Origin: Neurospora crassa OR74A
Taxonomy: Eukaryota; Ascomycota; Sordariomycetes; Sordariales; Sordariaceae
Direction of reading: 5' to 3'
DNA: 64,000 nt
NCBI RefSeq assembly: GCF_000182925.2
Contig: NC_026504.1
Coordinates: 3,472,001 to 3,536,000 of the forward strand
The first letter of the stretch is position 1, and the number at the start of each line of letters is the position of its first letter. The notes under the pieces were generated by a model. It was not told where the DNA came from. It did not search any database and saw nothing but the letters and a program-made list of their open reading frames with translations. The translations under genes and the position numbers were made by a program. This document shows positions 29,899 to 40,615 of this stretch, in pieces.

Positions 29899-31341
29899 TT
29901 ACGCCCCTGCAGCCGGCAAAACCCAAGTCACCACCGAGTTTCTATAAACTAACCCGCTCCAAACCTCCCCACTCTTCGCCTCAACCGTCACATAAATCTC
30001 GTTCCCAAACTTATTCTCAATCACCACCACCCTACTCCCATCATCCGCATTCGTCGCCGCCACGCTCTCCAGTCCGCTCCCATCCCCATACGTCCAACTT
30101 CCCGTTCCACTCATCACCACGGCGCCCTTCTTCATAAACTTCGAAAACTGCGCCATCATGTAATAATCTCCCCTTAAATTATACGTCCCCGCCGCCGCAT
30201 CTACCGTCACCAGCCCCGTGCACTTATCACACGCATCACTGCCCGTCAAGTGCGGCCCATCATTGGTATCCGTCCCCAGGACCCACGCCGTCACCCCGCT
30301 CGCCCAGTTCTGCAGCGGTCCCATGGTGAAGCTTGCAGCCCAGTTCCACGGCGTCGGCTGCTTTGCTGACGTCCAGCACTCAGTCATGTACTGCTCCACG
30401 CCCGGGTGGGCGTTGTGAAAGGTGGTCAAGACAGACCAGTCCAGCGAGCTGGCGTAGCAATGCCATGCCACCGCGGGAACGTACCCGCCCGCCCGAGAAA
30501 GGACAGTGGACGGGTAGGAGGGTTGGTCGGTGTTGTGGTCGTATGCCCAGATTTTGGTATCCAGCCCGGCGTTGCGCAGAGCTGGACCGATGTTGTTCTG
30601 AATGAGATCACCGGCCTCGTCCGCGTAGATGTACATGGTCGGCATCTGCGCGCGCGAGTTGAGCGGTTCGTTTTGGATGGTGATGGCGTCGATTGTGGCG
30701 CCCTTGGCTTGGTATGCTTGGAGGTATTTGACGAAGTACTGGGCGAACTGGGAGGCGTAGGCGTGGTCGAGGTTGTTGTTTACCGTGGTGCCTTGAATCG
30801 CGCGGTTGAGCTTCATCCAACCTGGTGGACTCCAGGGAGAGCCGAGGATGGTGAGGCCGGGTTGGAGACGTCTCATCTCGGCGAGTAGCGAGGCCATGGC
30901 GTTGCCGCGGCCGCCGAGGTTGAAGTTGGAAAGGGATAGATCGGTTTGGCCGTTGGAGTCATCGTACGAATAGGCTGGGTTGGCAGAGAGGTCGGAGGAG
31001 GCAATGGTGTGTCGCATCATGGCGAAATTGGCGCCGGCGGTGGTCATGAGGGTGTTGAGCAGGGCGGTGCGTTGGGCGGAGGGGAGGGCGTTGAAGACGG
31101 ACACGGTGGAGTCGGTGACGGCGGCGCCGAAGCCTTTGATGGTTTGCTTCCGACCAGAGGGAGTGTCGTCTATGGTGAGCTTCCATGTTGAGTTGGATCC
31201 CGGAGTGCCGGTGCCCCGGACTGGAGCGCTGTAGGAGGAGAGTTTGTATCTGCCATCTGCTGAGGAGGCATAGGCTTGGGGTTGGATCGCTGCAGCGACT
31301 AGTCCTGGAGTTAAGAGGAGGGTGAGGGCTGGGGGATACAT
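29899..31341 (-). CDS. neg-1: GH30 endo-beta-1,6-glucanase NEG-1
   Basis: Secreted glycoside hydrolase family 30 enzyme acting on beta-1,6-glucan. Intronless, 480 residues from the first ATG (31341). The predicted signal peptide is residues 1-17 (MYPPALTLLLTPGLVAA). GH30 landmarks are KGFGAAVTDS (69-78), TILGSPWSPPGWMK (164-177), the acid/base glutamate in TIQNEPLNS (E225) and the nucleophile in YMTECWTS (E321), followed by the C-terminal beta domain ending YRNSVVTWVLPAAGA. The length and predicted 17-residue signal agree with what I remember of N. crassa NEG-1; related N. crassa GH30 enzymes include an endo-beta-1,6-galactanase, so the name rests on length and memory. Probable roles are cell-wall remodelling, mycoparasitism or digestion of fungal wall material. 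Confidence 0.87.
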   Translation of the reverse strand: MYPPALTLLLTPGLVAAAIQPQAYASSADGRYKLSSYSAPVRGTGTPGSNSTWKLTIDDTPSGRKQTIKGFGAAVTDSTVSVFNALPSAQRTALLNTLMTTAGANFAMMRHTIASSDLSANPAYSYDDSNGQTDLSLSNFNLGGRGNAMASLLAEMRRLQPGLTILGSPWSPPGWMKLNRAIQGTTVNNNLDHAYASQFAQYFVKYLQAYQAKGATIDAITIQNEPLNSRAQMPTMYIYADEAGDLIQNNIGPALRNAGLDTKIWAYDHNTDQPSYPSTVLSRAGGYVPAVAWHCYASSLDWSVLTTFHNAHPGVEQYMTECWTSAKQPTPWNWAASFTMGPLQNWASGVTAWVLGTDTNDGPHLTGSDACDKCTGLVTVDAAAGTYNLRGDYYMMAQFSKFMKKGAVVMSGTGSWTYGDGSGLESVAATNADDGSRVVVIENKFGNEIYVTVEAKSGEVWSGLVYRNSVVTWVLPAAGA

Positions 31342-33044
31342 CTTGGGCAATGATTAGAAGCGATGAAGGGAGCTTGTCACTCAATGCCGTCGATGGAGGC
31401 CAAGAGGACGAAAACTTGCCCCTTTTGTATGTTTACTTTCTACCTCGGATCGACGTAACATCCGGACATGAGTAATGACCAACCACACCGAGTACCACCT
31501 TGTATGCATTCTTGATACTCAGATTTGTGAACTTATTATGTATCTTGTCGGAGATGTGACGGTAGCACCATATGGCACCTGCCGTGTATAAAGCAGTCTT
31601 GGTACAAATGTCGTTGCCTAGAAATTCTTCGAATGTAATTGGTCTGAGTGAGCACTCGTGCATATTCGCATTTTCAACTCTGGGGCCTTCCCGCCCATCT
31701 TCTTCCAGATCTAAGCTTCGTCTCCGGCATATAAAACGCTAGCGCGGGGACTTGGATAGTGGCTAATCGTTGAAGAGAAGGTGGCGGTACCGCGCTAACT
31801 ATTTATACGCCGGAAGAGGTGTACAAAACGCCCCATGTTACCATCCGCGGACATTACGCTCATGCTGGATTTCGAAAGACAATCCAGTACATGACTCAGC
31901 AAAAGACATGATATCCACTCGATTTATTGATGAGGTGTTGATGTTTGTAAGAAGAAGTGATGCACAGGTGTTAAACAGAAGTGTTGAGATCTTCCCAGAA
32001 TCTGATATAACACTATCGATTGCCTGGGTCAGCGAATCTCGTCGTGCCATCGTTGAGAGCCTTGCAAGACAACGAAGCAATACTGAAGATTTACCATCAT
32101 CCTCCTAGTCAGAAAGAAGTAGCCACTGGGTACTGAGACATTCCGCTCAGCTGAAAATGTTCCTGCCCTTGATCATTGTAGGGGTCAGGCATGAAGTGCA
32201 AGTATACACACGCCGGTAATACCCGCCACTGGCCTCATAGCTATGCCGCGGTGCTATGATGATGCAAAGGTAAGGCACCTTATGCAAAAAGAAAGCCCCC
32301 AATTGTTTGCCAGCCAGACCGCCGGTAACGAATTGCATCAAAAACGGCACTGGTCCTTTCCTATTCATTGTTGCAGCTATCTTGGGGCAGAAGTAAACAA
32401 AGGAAAGTGCCAAACAACTGCCAAACACCACCAGATTCGGTACTGGCTCAAATTGGCGATCTCCGCACTACTCTGTGAGACGATCATGGTATAGTGAGAA
32501 AAAAAAGAAATGCGCAAAGAAGAACGTGCTGGTCTGCGACTATACTGGCTCCGTAATTTCCCACTTAGTCAAAAAACGAGAGAGAATGCGTCCGGAACAC
32601 TTTCACCGGCGTGATGGCTCAAAGGTGACAATGAACCAGCGACACAAAGAAAGGACACCAGGAAGAAACCCAACGCCAAGGAAAAACATCCGCAAACGGC
32701 CATCAAGGGAGCCATTGTTTGTTGGACGATGCGAACGTAGATAACCCCCATAGGAAGCGCAACACCGCGAAGTGAAATGAGTTCCAAGAGAGCTTTTCCG
32801 ACTTCGTCAGTTCCAATTCTCATGCCAGAAAGACAAGAAGTTTCAGCGTTGTCACTTTATACTTCTACCACTTCGGCTAGGAAGAGCATTTTGAGACTTG
32901 TTGTTAAGCTTCAAGAACCATCAATCACATTCGCGATCCCTCGTCACAATACTTGTCTAATCCATTGAACTTCCTCACCTGAATCGACACTCAAGGAAAA
33001 GAAAAAAGAAGAAGAAGAAAAGAAAGAAATTAAGCACCGCCGAG
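31342..33044. other. Divergent upstream region neg-1 / Lys-Ala-rich gene
   Basis: 1.7 kb containing both promoters. The last ~60 bases before 33045 are an A/G-rich leader. Open frames around 31770-32108 and 32475-32823 have no motif and mostly lack an ATG start. No gene supported. Confidence 0.5.
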
Positions 33045-35378
33045 ATGCCTCGCGCAGCAGCAGCAGCCAGACAGAAGGCCCTAGCCGACAAAAAGGCCGC
33101 GAAAGAAGCCGAAGCGGCAGCCAAGGCCGAGGCAGAAGCGCAAAGGAGGGCAGAACAGCAGGCAAAGAAGGCAGCGAAAGAGGCTGAGAAGGATGCGGAC
33201 GACGAAGAGGACGGCGGAAATGACGAGCAACCGCCTGTTAAACCCAAGGGAAAGGGAAAGGGAAAGGCTGCTGCTGCTAAAAAGGTCGCTGCTCCTAAGA
33301 AGGCTGCTGCTCCTAAGAAGGCTGCTGCTCCTAAAAAGGCTGCTGCCAAAAAGGCTGCTGCTAAGAAGGTTGCTTCCCCCAAGAAAGTAGCGCCCATCAA
33401 GAGCGCCGGTCTGAAGCGTGCAGAGGCGGTACCCAACGCGAAAACAGCAAACAATCCAGCAACAGGCAGAAAGAGATCCGCAGAGGTTATGGAAGGGAAT
33501 GGAGACGAAGACAATAACAGCAACGAAGAAGCAAAAAAGGAGGATGAAGCCCAACCACCAGCAAAAAAAGCCAGATCCCCCGCTGCAGCAAAGACCGCTA
33601 ACAACCCCAACCACCGAAATTTTCAACTTGCTGGAAGCCTTTCTTTCGAAATTCCTCGAAAGTCAGTAGCAATGGGGCCGAGAGCGCCACCAAGAACGTC
33701 ATCAGAGGTGGCGCGGGCGGGCGCAGCAGGAAGGGCAGAGAGAGCAGATGGAAATAGAAGTAGTCGGGAGGCAGATGACGAGGCAGGCAGATTGGCTAGA
33801 GAGGGGTTGGAGAAGCAGCAGCAGCAGAAGAAGAAGAAGAAGAAGTCGCCGCCTGTTAGAGTTTTGGTGAGGAATGGAATGGGGAGGGTACAGGAAAGGG
33901 AGGTGCAGTTTGATGTTGATGAGCGGCGTCCAGGTGAGGGTCAGAGTCAGGATCGGGAAGAAGAGGATGAGAGGGAGAACGAGGATGAGGCTGTAGATGA
34001 GGAGCGGGGGGAGGTAGATGAAAATCTCAACGAGGGGAACGAAGATATAGCCGAAGCAGCAGCGGCAGCAGGCGCTGATGGCGGTGACCCCGACAAAGAC
34101 CCCTCAGACTCCTCCTCGGACACCTCCTCAAACTCAATCTCAAGCGTACCCTCCGAACGCCTCTACCGCGACCTTCCCGACATCGAGGAAGACCACATCA
34201 CGTCCCGCCTCTCCCAACTCCAGGGGGCATACAACACTAGAGTAGCCCGCACCGAGCGAAACGGCTTGCAGTACAACCAAGGCATCTTCACGCGGGCATC
34301 CGGGCCTGAGTACGGTGACCCCGTCGCCGTGGGAGATCTCGAGCGGGACTTTGCCCATCTCAAGATTTTGGTTCAAAAATTGGTGAAAATGATTCCCACG
34401 GATCGAACCCTTGAAGAATGGACTAAGCGGGTACCTGATGTCTGGGAGGAGGTCAAAAAAATGACAAAGTATGTAAAGGCGTACTGGAAACCGGACGAAG
34501 GGCCGCTTCGAAAGTGGTTGCTGGAGGCGTTGATCTGGAGGAGGTTGCATAAGCTGATGTTTGATCGGCAACGGTCCGAGTATTTTGCTTTCGGACATGG
34601 GAGGGCGATGCTGGTGGAATTTTGGGTTACTTCTTGTAAGTTTTTGTCCGAGTTGGTGTTGGATAACCTGTTAGTGACTCGCAACATTTGCTGATCTGTT
34701 GTTTGTGACCATCCTTTAGTGGCAGCAGGACTGCACTTTGGGGAAGCGGTGCCAGAGCTCTGCGAGCAAAGGGCTCGACTGGCGACTTTCTTGAAAGAAA
34801 TGTATGAGAAAGAAAGTCCATCTCGTGTGGCGCGTGCTTTCGAAGAGGTCTTTTGTCATGGCATCCTCGATTTCCTAAGGGAGAAAGAACAAGAACACCA
34901 CCCACGCACAGGCAGATATTTCCACGAAGAGAGGGCTGAGCGAGAGAGGGAGATGCAGGAGCTGGCAGTGCAAATCATCGGCCACGCCAGCGACCTCAAC
35001 TCGAGAATGTTGCGGTCATCGGGCAATTGGGCGCTCATATACACGGATCCACAGACTGAGGATCAAAAGTTTGGGTATGCCTTCGTGCCCGACAAGATGC
35101 ACTTTAGAGACCCTGAGGATGAGTATGTGGTGAGTAACAATTTAACAGGAGATCTGGGAGACCTTCAACGGGATGAAATGGGTAAAGAGGTTATTCTTGC
35201 CATCACCCCGGGGCTGTGGAATTATGAAGAATGGGGGCGGATGGATCCCCATTACACGATCCCGCATGTGAGGTCGGAGGTGTCGATAGTGCGCAACAAA
35301 GCGAAGCAGAAAGGGAAGGATTCAAGAGGCCGGCGGGGGGCAACGATGTCGTCTGACGGGTCTAGATATAGCAGTTAG
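33045..35378 (+). CDS. Unrecognised nuclear-type protein with histone-H1-like Lys/Ala tail
   Basis: I do not recognise this family. Exons 33045-34635 and 34720-35378 with an 84-nt intron (GTAAGT...TTTAG) give 749 residues. Residues 1-50 are Ala/Lys/Glu-rich helix. Residues ~68-115 are a histone-H1-like tail built from AAPKKA and AKK units, then come basic segments (GRKRSAEV, PPAKKARSP), poly-Gln/poly-Lys (~267-278) and a very acidic stretch (~305-390). The ordered part begins near 400; residues ~434-525 (FAHLKILVQKLV ... LLEALIWRRLHKLMFDRQ) resemble residues ~235-330 of the protein at 23637-25711, and exon 2 adds a 219-residue C-terminal region (LCEQRARLATFLKEMYEKES...). DNA or chromatin association is an inference from the tail. 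No enzyme motif. Confidence 0.82.
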
Positions 35379-35763
35379 ATGGGTTCCAACATGGGGAAAC
35401 GTTACCTACCTCTACTGTTATATAGACTTGTGCGAATTTGAGGGGTTCGAACTCAGTATTCAGCACGCCCTTACAGGAGAGTGACGAGATTATTTGAAAG
35501 ACGCAGGAGCGAGGCAATGCGACGTTCATCAGCTGCCAGGAATCCGAGGTCTGAGCAGTGACCGCCATCCAAAGTGACGCACAGATGCTTGCTTGGTCGT
35601 CTAGGCAATAAAGCCCCAAGTCGTTTACAGCAAACGCGGTCTTGTTGGGGTTTCGCTCTTTCTGCGTGCCAAATCCATAAACATCAAACACCAATCCACA
35701 TGAAATATTCATACTCCTTGTTCAAGTTTGAGTAATTGACCTGGAAGTAATGTAAAAGTCAGC
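35379..35763. other. Intergenic region upstream of hydroxyacyl-CoA dehydrogenase-like gene
   Basis: 385 bases holding the 3' flank of the Lys/Ala gene and the promoter of the next gene; nothing distinct seen. Confidence 0.55.
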
Positions 35764-37026
35764 ATGGCTCTTCTGTCAGTAGTAACTCGACCGTTCTTGT
35801 GTCGACCTTCCAACCTCCAGAAGAGTTGGAACAGCTTTCTCTCTCTTCGCGCATATGGTGTTCAGTTCTCCGGCCAGCAGCTCTCAATCGGGACTTTCCA
35901 AAAACGTGGGCGAGCAACACGCAGCAGTCCAGTGCAAGTCCCCCGACATGCTACTCAGCTTTTCACCTCCCAGGCCCCCGAACGAGTCGCGCGATCCATC
36001 ACCCAATGGCACCCACCCACCGACCAAGACATGTGGGAACAACCCGTCCTGATCATGGGCGCAGGCCACATCGGCCGTCGGGTAGCGCTAGTATGGGCCT
36101 CGGCGCTCCGCCCGGTGACGGTGTACGACATCTCCAAAAACGCGCTTCGCTCCTCGACCGAGTACATCACCGACAACCTAGCCAAGTACTGTCTCGAACA
36201 CGGGACCCATCCCGGCCCCGTCCACTTCACCAGCGACCTCCGCGAAGCAACCACAGCTGGCAAACGCCACGGTCTGAAGTTGGACTTCAGCGCGGCGCAC
36301 GACACTGAACCCAAATCGACACGCAAAAAGGGACCGTGGATGGTAATCGAATGTCTCCCCGAAAACCTCTCCCTCAAGATCGCTGCCCTCGCCGAGATCG
36401 AGCGCCTTCTCCCGGAGAACTGCATCATCGCGTCCAACAGCAGCAGCCTGATGACTTCCGAAATGGCGCCGCACCTGCAACACCCCGGTCGTCTCATCAA
36501 CACGCACTACTACATCCCGCCGCGCAACGTCATGGTGGAGGTCATGTCCTCCTCGCACACGTACGAGGGGATTTTCCCGTTCCTAACACGGGAAATGAAG
36601 AACATGGGCTTGACGCCCATGGTGGTGCCGCCCGGCGTGCAGTCGCAAGGGTTCATTTTCAACCGCATCTGGGCGGCATGCAAGCGCGAGACGCTGGCGG
36701 TGCTGCAGGAAGGGGTCGGACAGCCGGCCGAGATTGACGCATTGTTTCGCGACTTTTTCCATGCCGAGAAGGGACCCTGTGAGCGCATGGATGAGGTTGG
36801 GCTGGATGTGGTGGCCAATGTTGAGGAGCATTATATCGAGCAACGGCCGGAACTTGCAAGGTCTGGCGAGAAGCCGCTGGAGTGGTTAAAGAAGACGTAT
36901 GTTGGGCGTGGTGATCTGGGTGAGAAGAGCGGCGACGGGCTGTATACGTGGGAGGAGCGGGAGGCGCTCAAGGCGAAGCACAAGCGGGAGAAATTTCCCG
37001 AGATGGAGGAGGCACTTGGTGCTTGA
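35764..37026 (+). CDS. 3-hydroxyacyl-CoA dehydrogenase family protein
   Basis: NAD-dependent dehydrogenase of the 3-hydroxyacyl-CoA / lambda-crystallin family, 420 residues, no intron. The Rossmann motif is VLIMGAGHIGRR (95-106). Later motifs are VIECLPENLSLKIA, SNSSSLMTSEMA and NTHYYIPPRNVMVEVM, which correspond to the E-(I/L)xEN, SNTSS and HFFNP(V/P)...VE blocks of 3-hydroxybutyryl-CoA dehydrogenase; the catalytic His is kept but Phe-Phe-Asn-Pro is replaced by Tyr-Tyr-Ile-Pro. The helical C-terminal domain ends with KSGDGLYTW, the usual family signature. The first ~85 residues are Arg/Ser/Gln-rich with few acids, consistent with a mitochondrial presequence, though translation could also begin at the Met 5 residues before the Rossmann strand. 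The substrate may be a short 3-hydroxyacyl-CoA or a free hydroxy-acid such as gulonate. Confidence 0.87.
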   Translation: MALLSVVTRPFLCRPSNLQKSWNSFLSLRAYGVQFSGQQLSIGTFQKRGRATRSSPVQVPRHATQLFTSQAPERVARSITQWHPPTDQDMWEQPVLIMGAGHIGRRVALVWASALRPVTVYDISKNALRSSTEYITDNLAKYCLEHGTHPGPVHFTSDLREATTAGKRHGLKLDFSAAHDTEPKSTRKKGPWMVIECLPENLSLKIAALAEIERLLPENCIIASNSSSLMTSEMAPHLQHPGRLINTHYYIPPRNVMVEVMSSSHTYEGIFPFLTREMKNMGLTPMVVPPGVQSQGFIFNRIWAACKRETLAVLQEGVGQPAEIDALFRDFFHAEKGPCERMDEVGLDVVANVEEHYIEQRPELARSGEKPLEWLKKTYVGRGDLGEKSGDGLYTWEEREALKAKHKREKFPEMEEALGA

Positions 37027-37517
37027 TGGGAAATGTGCATGACTAAATCATGTTCTTTACGTGTAGCTCAGGTTGAGATACGGTGATGGTTTATTGTCTT
37101 TAGTCATGTATGCGGAATTGAGTTTGTAAGTGGAAAATGATGTGAAGAATGAGTTGGGATTAGTGGAGAGACCGCATCCCAAGCATGTCTAGCTTGCGTT
37201 AACGCGTGTGCACATCGATCACACCAAATCCTGTTAGTACTCAGTTAGCCAATATGTGCCCCCACCTGCCCCTGAAAGGCAAACGCTTGCTCTGGTCTGC
37301 ACGAGAATTCACCTATCCTTCACATCACAGCTCCCTCAGTCTTGTTCACATCAGTTGATTGGACATTATCTTTGTCGTAAATGGCCTGTAAAGATTTGAT
37401 ACGACAATATAGCAAAATTCAAGCCAAAACACCTCCCTCTTGGATTACCCATCTGCAGCCACATCGACGCAGTCACCTTGAACAAACATCGAGGGCCACT
37501 CTCACAACGTTGAATCC
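37027..37517. other. Convergent intergenic region
   Basis: 491 bases between the hydroxyacyl-CoA dehydrogenase-like gene and the SLATT-domain gene; 3' flanking sequence only. Confidence 0.55.
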
Positions 37518-38888
37518 TCATTGGTTTCCCGAATGTGAACTACCTTTCCCGCGGCCACTATCCACACTCTGATACGGCCCAGTATTCCTCTCATCATCAT
37601 CCAATTTCAACAACTTCCCCGTATGACCAACTTGTTCCACCGGCGCCGATGCACCTCCACTACCACTCGCCAACGGATCTGCCGCACCAACCCTCACATA
37701 ATTCTCGTTCCTGTTATTCTCCTCCGACTGCCTGACAGCATTGTACTTCTCAAACGCGACCTGGATCAACAGCCCGACTTCTTTACGGTCCCGTCCAATC
37801 ACACCCACGGCCAGCAACGCCTCGGTCTGCTCGATCCAGTCTTGCAATTTCCTGAATTCGGCCTGGTCGTGCCGCAACCGTTCGGGCAACCCCTGGCCCT
37901 TGATGAGCGCCAACACACCGGCGATGACGGTGTTGACTGCGCCTAGGACGGTGATGAGGATAGCATGTTTGCCTGCTGACGGGCCGCTACATGGCAAGGT
38001 AAAGTGTCAATTACATATCTCCGCCGAGTAGTTGGTAACCACACCATACCATAACGGAGGGGGAAGTAGTCTAGATGGCGAAACTGAAACTCACAGAGCA
38101 GTCAACGTAGCTCCAATCAATATCTGTGCAAGATGACTGGCATAAAGCAAAACGTCGATAAGGGCATGCTTTATCCGTTTTTCTCGCTGCGCCTTCATTG
38201 TCGCCGCGTACATACCCACCGCCCGCCTGCGACCCTCCTCCAGGCTTCGCGGGTCCGACTCCCCGGCCAGGCCGCTGTTGATACCGATCGCCCGTCGGAA
38301 TATCACCAGGTTCTCATCGTTGGTCCTGCGCATTGGTAGACCGGCTGGATCGCCCCAGGATAAGTTGTGGTCGGCTTTAAAAATACCATGTTCGGCGGCC
38401 GTCATGGACCGGACGGCTGCTGCTTGAAGTGGCGTCATTGTCGGGCTTACAACGGGTGCTTTAGATGATGAACCCGTTTCGGTGCTGGATTTGGTGGGTG
38501 GTAGTGGTGGTGACGAAGGCAATGTCCTGTCTTCTTCTTCTGACATGGTCTCGCGTCTTGCTGAATCTGATGCTGATTTGGATGGGTAGCCAAAATCCAC
38601 GGTAGAAATCTTGGAGCTAGTGCCAGGGCTGCTGCGATTTCGACTCGGCTGCTGCCGTGAAGTTGATTTTGGTCGGAGTGGAGATGATGTAGTATCGAAG
38701 CTGATGGCACCTCTGGCCTCTTGGAGAAGCGGTGACTGTTCATCAGCCTGTGCGGTGTCGATGCCCTCACGCTCATAGGCGCTCGTGCTTTCCAATGACT
38801 GAGGTCCCGGCATATTGGACTGGGGCGCAGACGTCTTTTCTCTAGGCGGAGTACTGGTGATTCTTGATTGTACTGCGTCTGGCAGCAT
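37518..38888 (-). CDS. SLATT-type two-TM membrane protein (fungal SLATT family)
   Basis: SLATT (SMODS and SLOG-associating 2TM effector) domains are pore- or membrane-associated effectors in bacterial conflict systems; a fungal branch exists whose role is not established. Exons 38888-38095 and 37986-37518, with a 108-nt intron (GTGAGT donor, TGTAG acceptor) between the two membrane segments, give 420 residues. The first ~135 residues are Ser/Thr/Pro-rich and disordered, then come NLVIFRRAIGIN and YAATMKAQREKRIKHAL. TM1 is roughly ALIDVLLYASHLAQILIGAT and TM2 AILITVLGAVNTVIAGVLAL, joined by a very short GPSAGKH turn. A helical extension, LPERLRHDQAEFRKLQDWIE, and a low-complexity tail follow. 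I started at the first ATG (MLPDAVQSR); the codon two before it is GTG. Family call is from pattern memory. No NLR or SLOG partner lies next to it. Confidence 0.8.
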
Positions 38889-39384
38889 ACTCACATTCAG
38901 ATCCTCTCCTACTTTGTTCCCTTTTGTGTGCCTGTGGGTGTGGGGGGCTGTTCTGTTGTCAAGACGAGTACGGTCGTGTGTCTGAGGTGGTAGCCATCAA
39001 GCGTGGTCTGCTGGTCCTTTGCTGAGAGAGGTCATAAAGCATCGAAAGTAAGTAAACAGCACCGACCTTTCTGTTTCTAATGTGGTATTAACATGAAAGC
39101 TTCCGACGCATTGGGGTACCAGTCACCTTGCTCAGTATCTTGTGTTGCCCAAGAGCGAAAATGTTGAAACAGTGTACTCCCCGAGGTCTCAGCCTCATCG
39201 ATTCTCTACTGGTGGACCACAAAGCCATCACCAAGCCTGAACGTCACCAGATGGTCTATAGATCTAAGAGCTGTTTGGCCGTGAATCTTGGGGATGAACC
39301 TGAAGAGTTGGTTCAGCACATTCTGAAGCAAGCTTTTATTATGTGCAACATGAGAAATAGTGGTCGAGCGGTATCCAACAGGTG

Positions 39385-39428
<44 letters not shown>

Positions 39429-39436
39429 AAAAAAAA
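39385..39436 (+). repeat. 52-base poly(A) block with one G
   Basis: 31 A, one G at 39416 and 20 further A. It is far longer than ordinary homopolymers in this window except the T33 run at 52405. It may be a simple repeat or the tail of an old retroposed transcript; no recognisable body precedes it. Confidence 0.9.
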
Positions 39437-40615
39437 CAAGCGAATCCGGACTGTAAGTTTCACATCACACCAGGTTGTATGTTTTACCAGCGTCATGATG
39501 ACTTTTGTGAGCGACTACCTGCCAGCTGTATTTCAACATTTGATTGTTGCCAGCTTGCTTGCCACGGTCCAGCATTTGTCTTCGGAAACAACGGTCTGAC
39601 TGCTATTGAAACGAATTTCGGCGTGTCGATCAAGGACATCATGAAGTTTCCAAGCCTCAGCTCTCACTTTGGTCAGGAGATAGATTGTGTCACAGCCCCC
39701 GTCGATGCTGTGTTTTGCCGACCACCTCGCCGTGGCTGAAGATTCGGTCGAGCACATTCACGTTTGTGCCGTTGTTACCAGCAAGCCGCCCCTAGTCACC
39801 TTTGGGTGGCTTTGTTTTGTTCACCAAATTGCGGTTAATGTTCCTGCGGTCTGATAACGATATCCTTGGGAGGAGCGGTTGAATGAAAAAGTGTTGACTT
39901 CAGCTTTACAAGATGGTGGGTTATAATTTTGGCGAGATTCGTGCGCGGGTTGCTTGCCATCGACGAGTGATTGTTGACAGCATTGTTAGTAGTATCCTTG
40001 TTCTTCAGGGTCGACACTGTGGACTTCATACCTGAGAAAGAAAAGGGTGGTGAAGCTTCGTCCTCAACAGAGTAATCGGAATCGGATTGTACAGGTCTGC
40101 CCAGAAGAAGATAGACACCGCACGCTGCGTATTGCACTGAAGTGATTCTACCCACAAGCTTCGTAATGGCTCTCCCAGAGGGCGACTACACCGTCAGCTT
40201 GTCCGCTTAGGATAGCCGCCTGCTTTTCTGATGCCAATTACCCACGCAGTATCGCGTGAGACCGTTGCCGGCAGCAGCTCCTCAATCTTGACAAAGCCAG
40301 GCCACCGGAGTGAGCCGACCCTGACGCGATCAGAGGGGTGGCTGAAGGTGAAGCGATTTCTCCGAATTTCTCATATGCCATGATGAAAGGACTGCCGAGG
40401 CAGAACTCTCCGTTGGTGCATAGAAACGCAGCATTGAAGAGGACGAAGCTTCACGGGGGAGGAAAGAGGAAAGAAGTACTGCAAGTTGGAAGTTGTGGGG
40501 TCCTTTTTATAGAGGGGGTTGACTGATGCTGAGGCCCCACCTGGAATCCGTGAGTGGATCCGTGAGACTAGGTCCACTTGAGCTTGCAAATGCCGGCTCC
40601 GCAATTGAAAGTTCC

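Noticed and set aside
39835-40155. 106-codon minus-strand frame between the SLATT gene and the inverted-repeat element
   Set aside because: No motif, no splice partner or conserved pattern seen.
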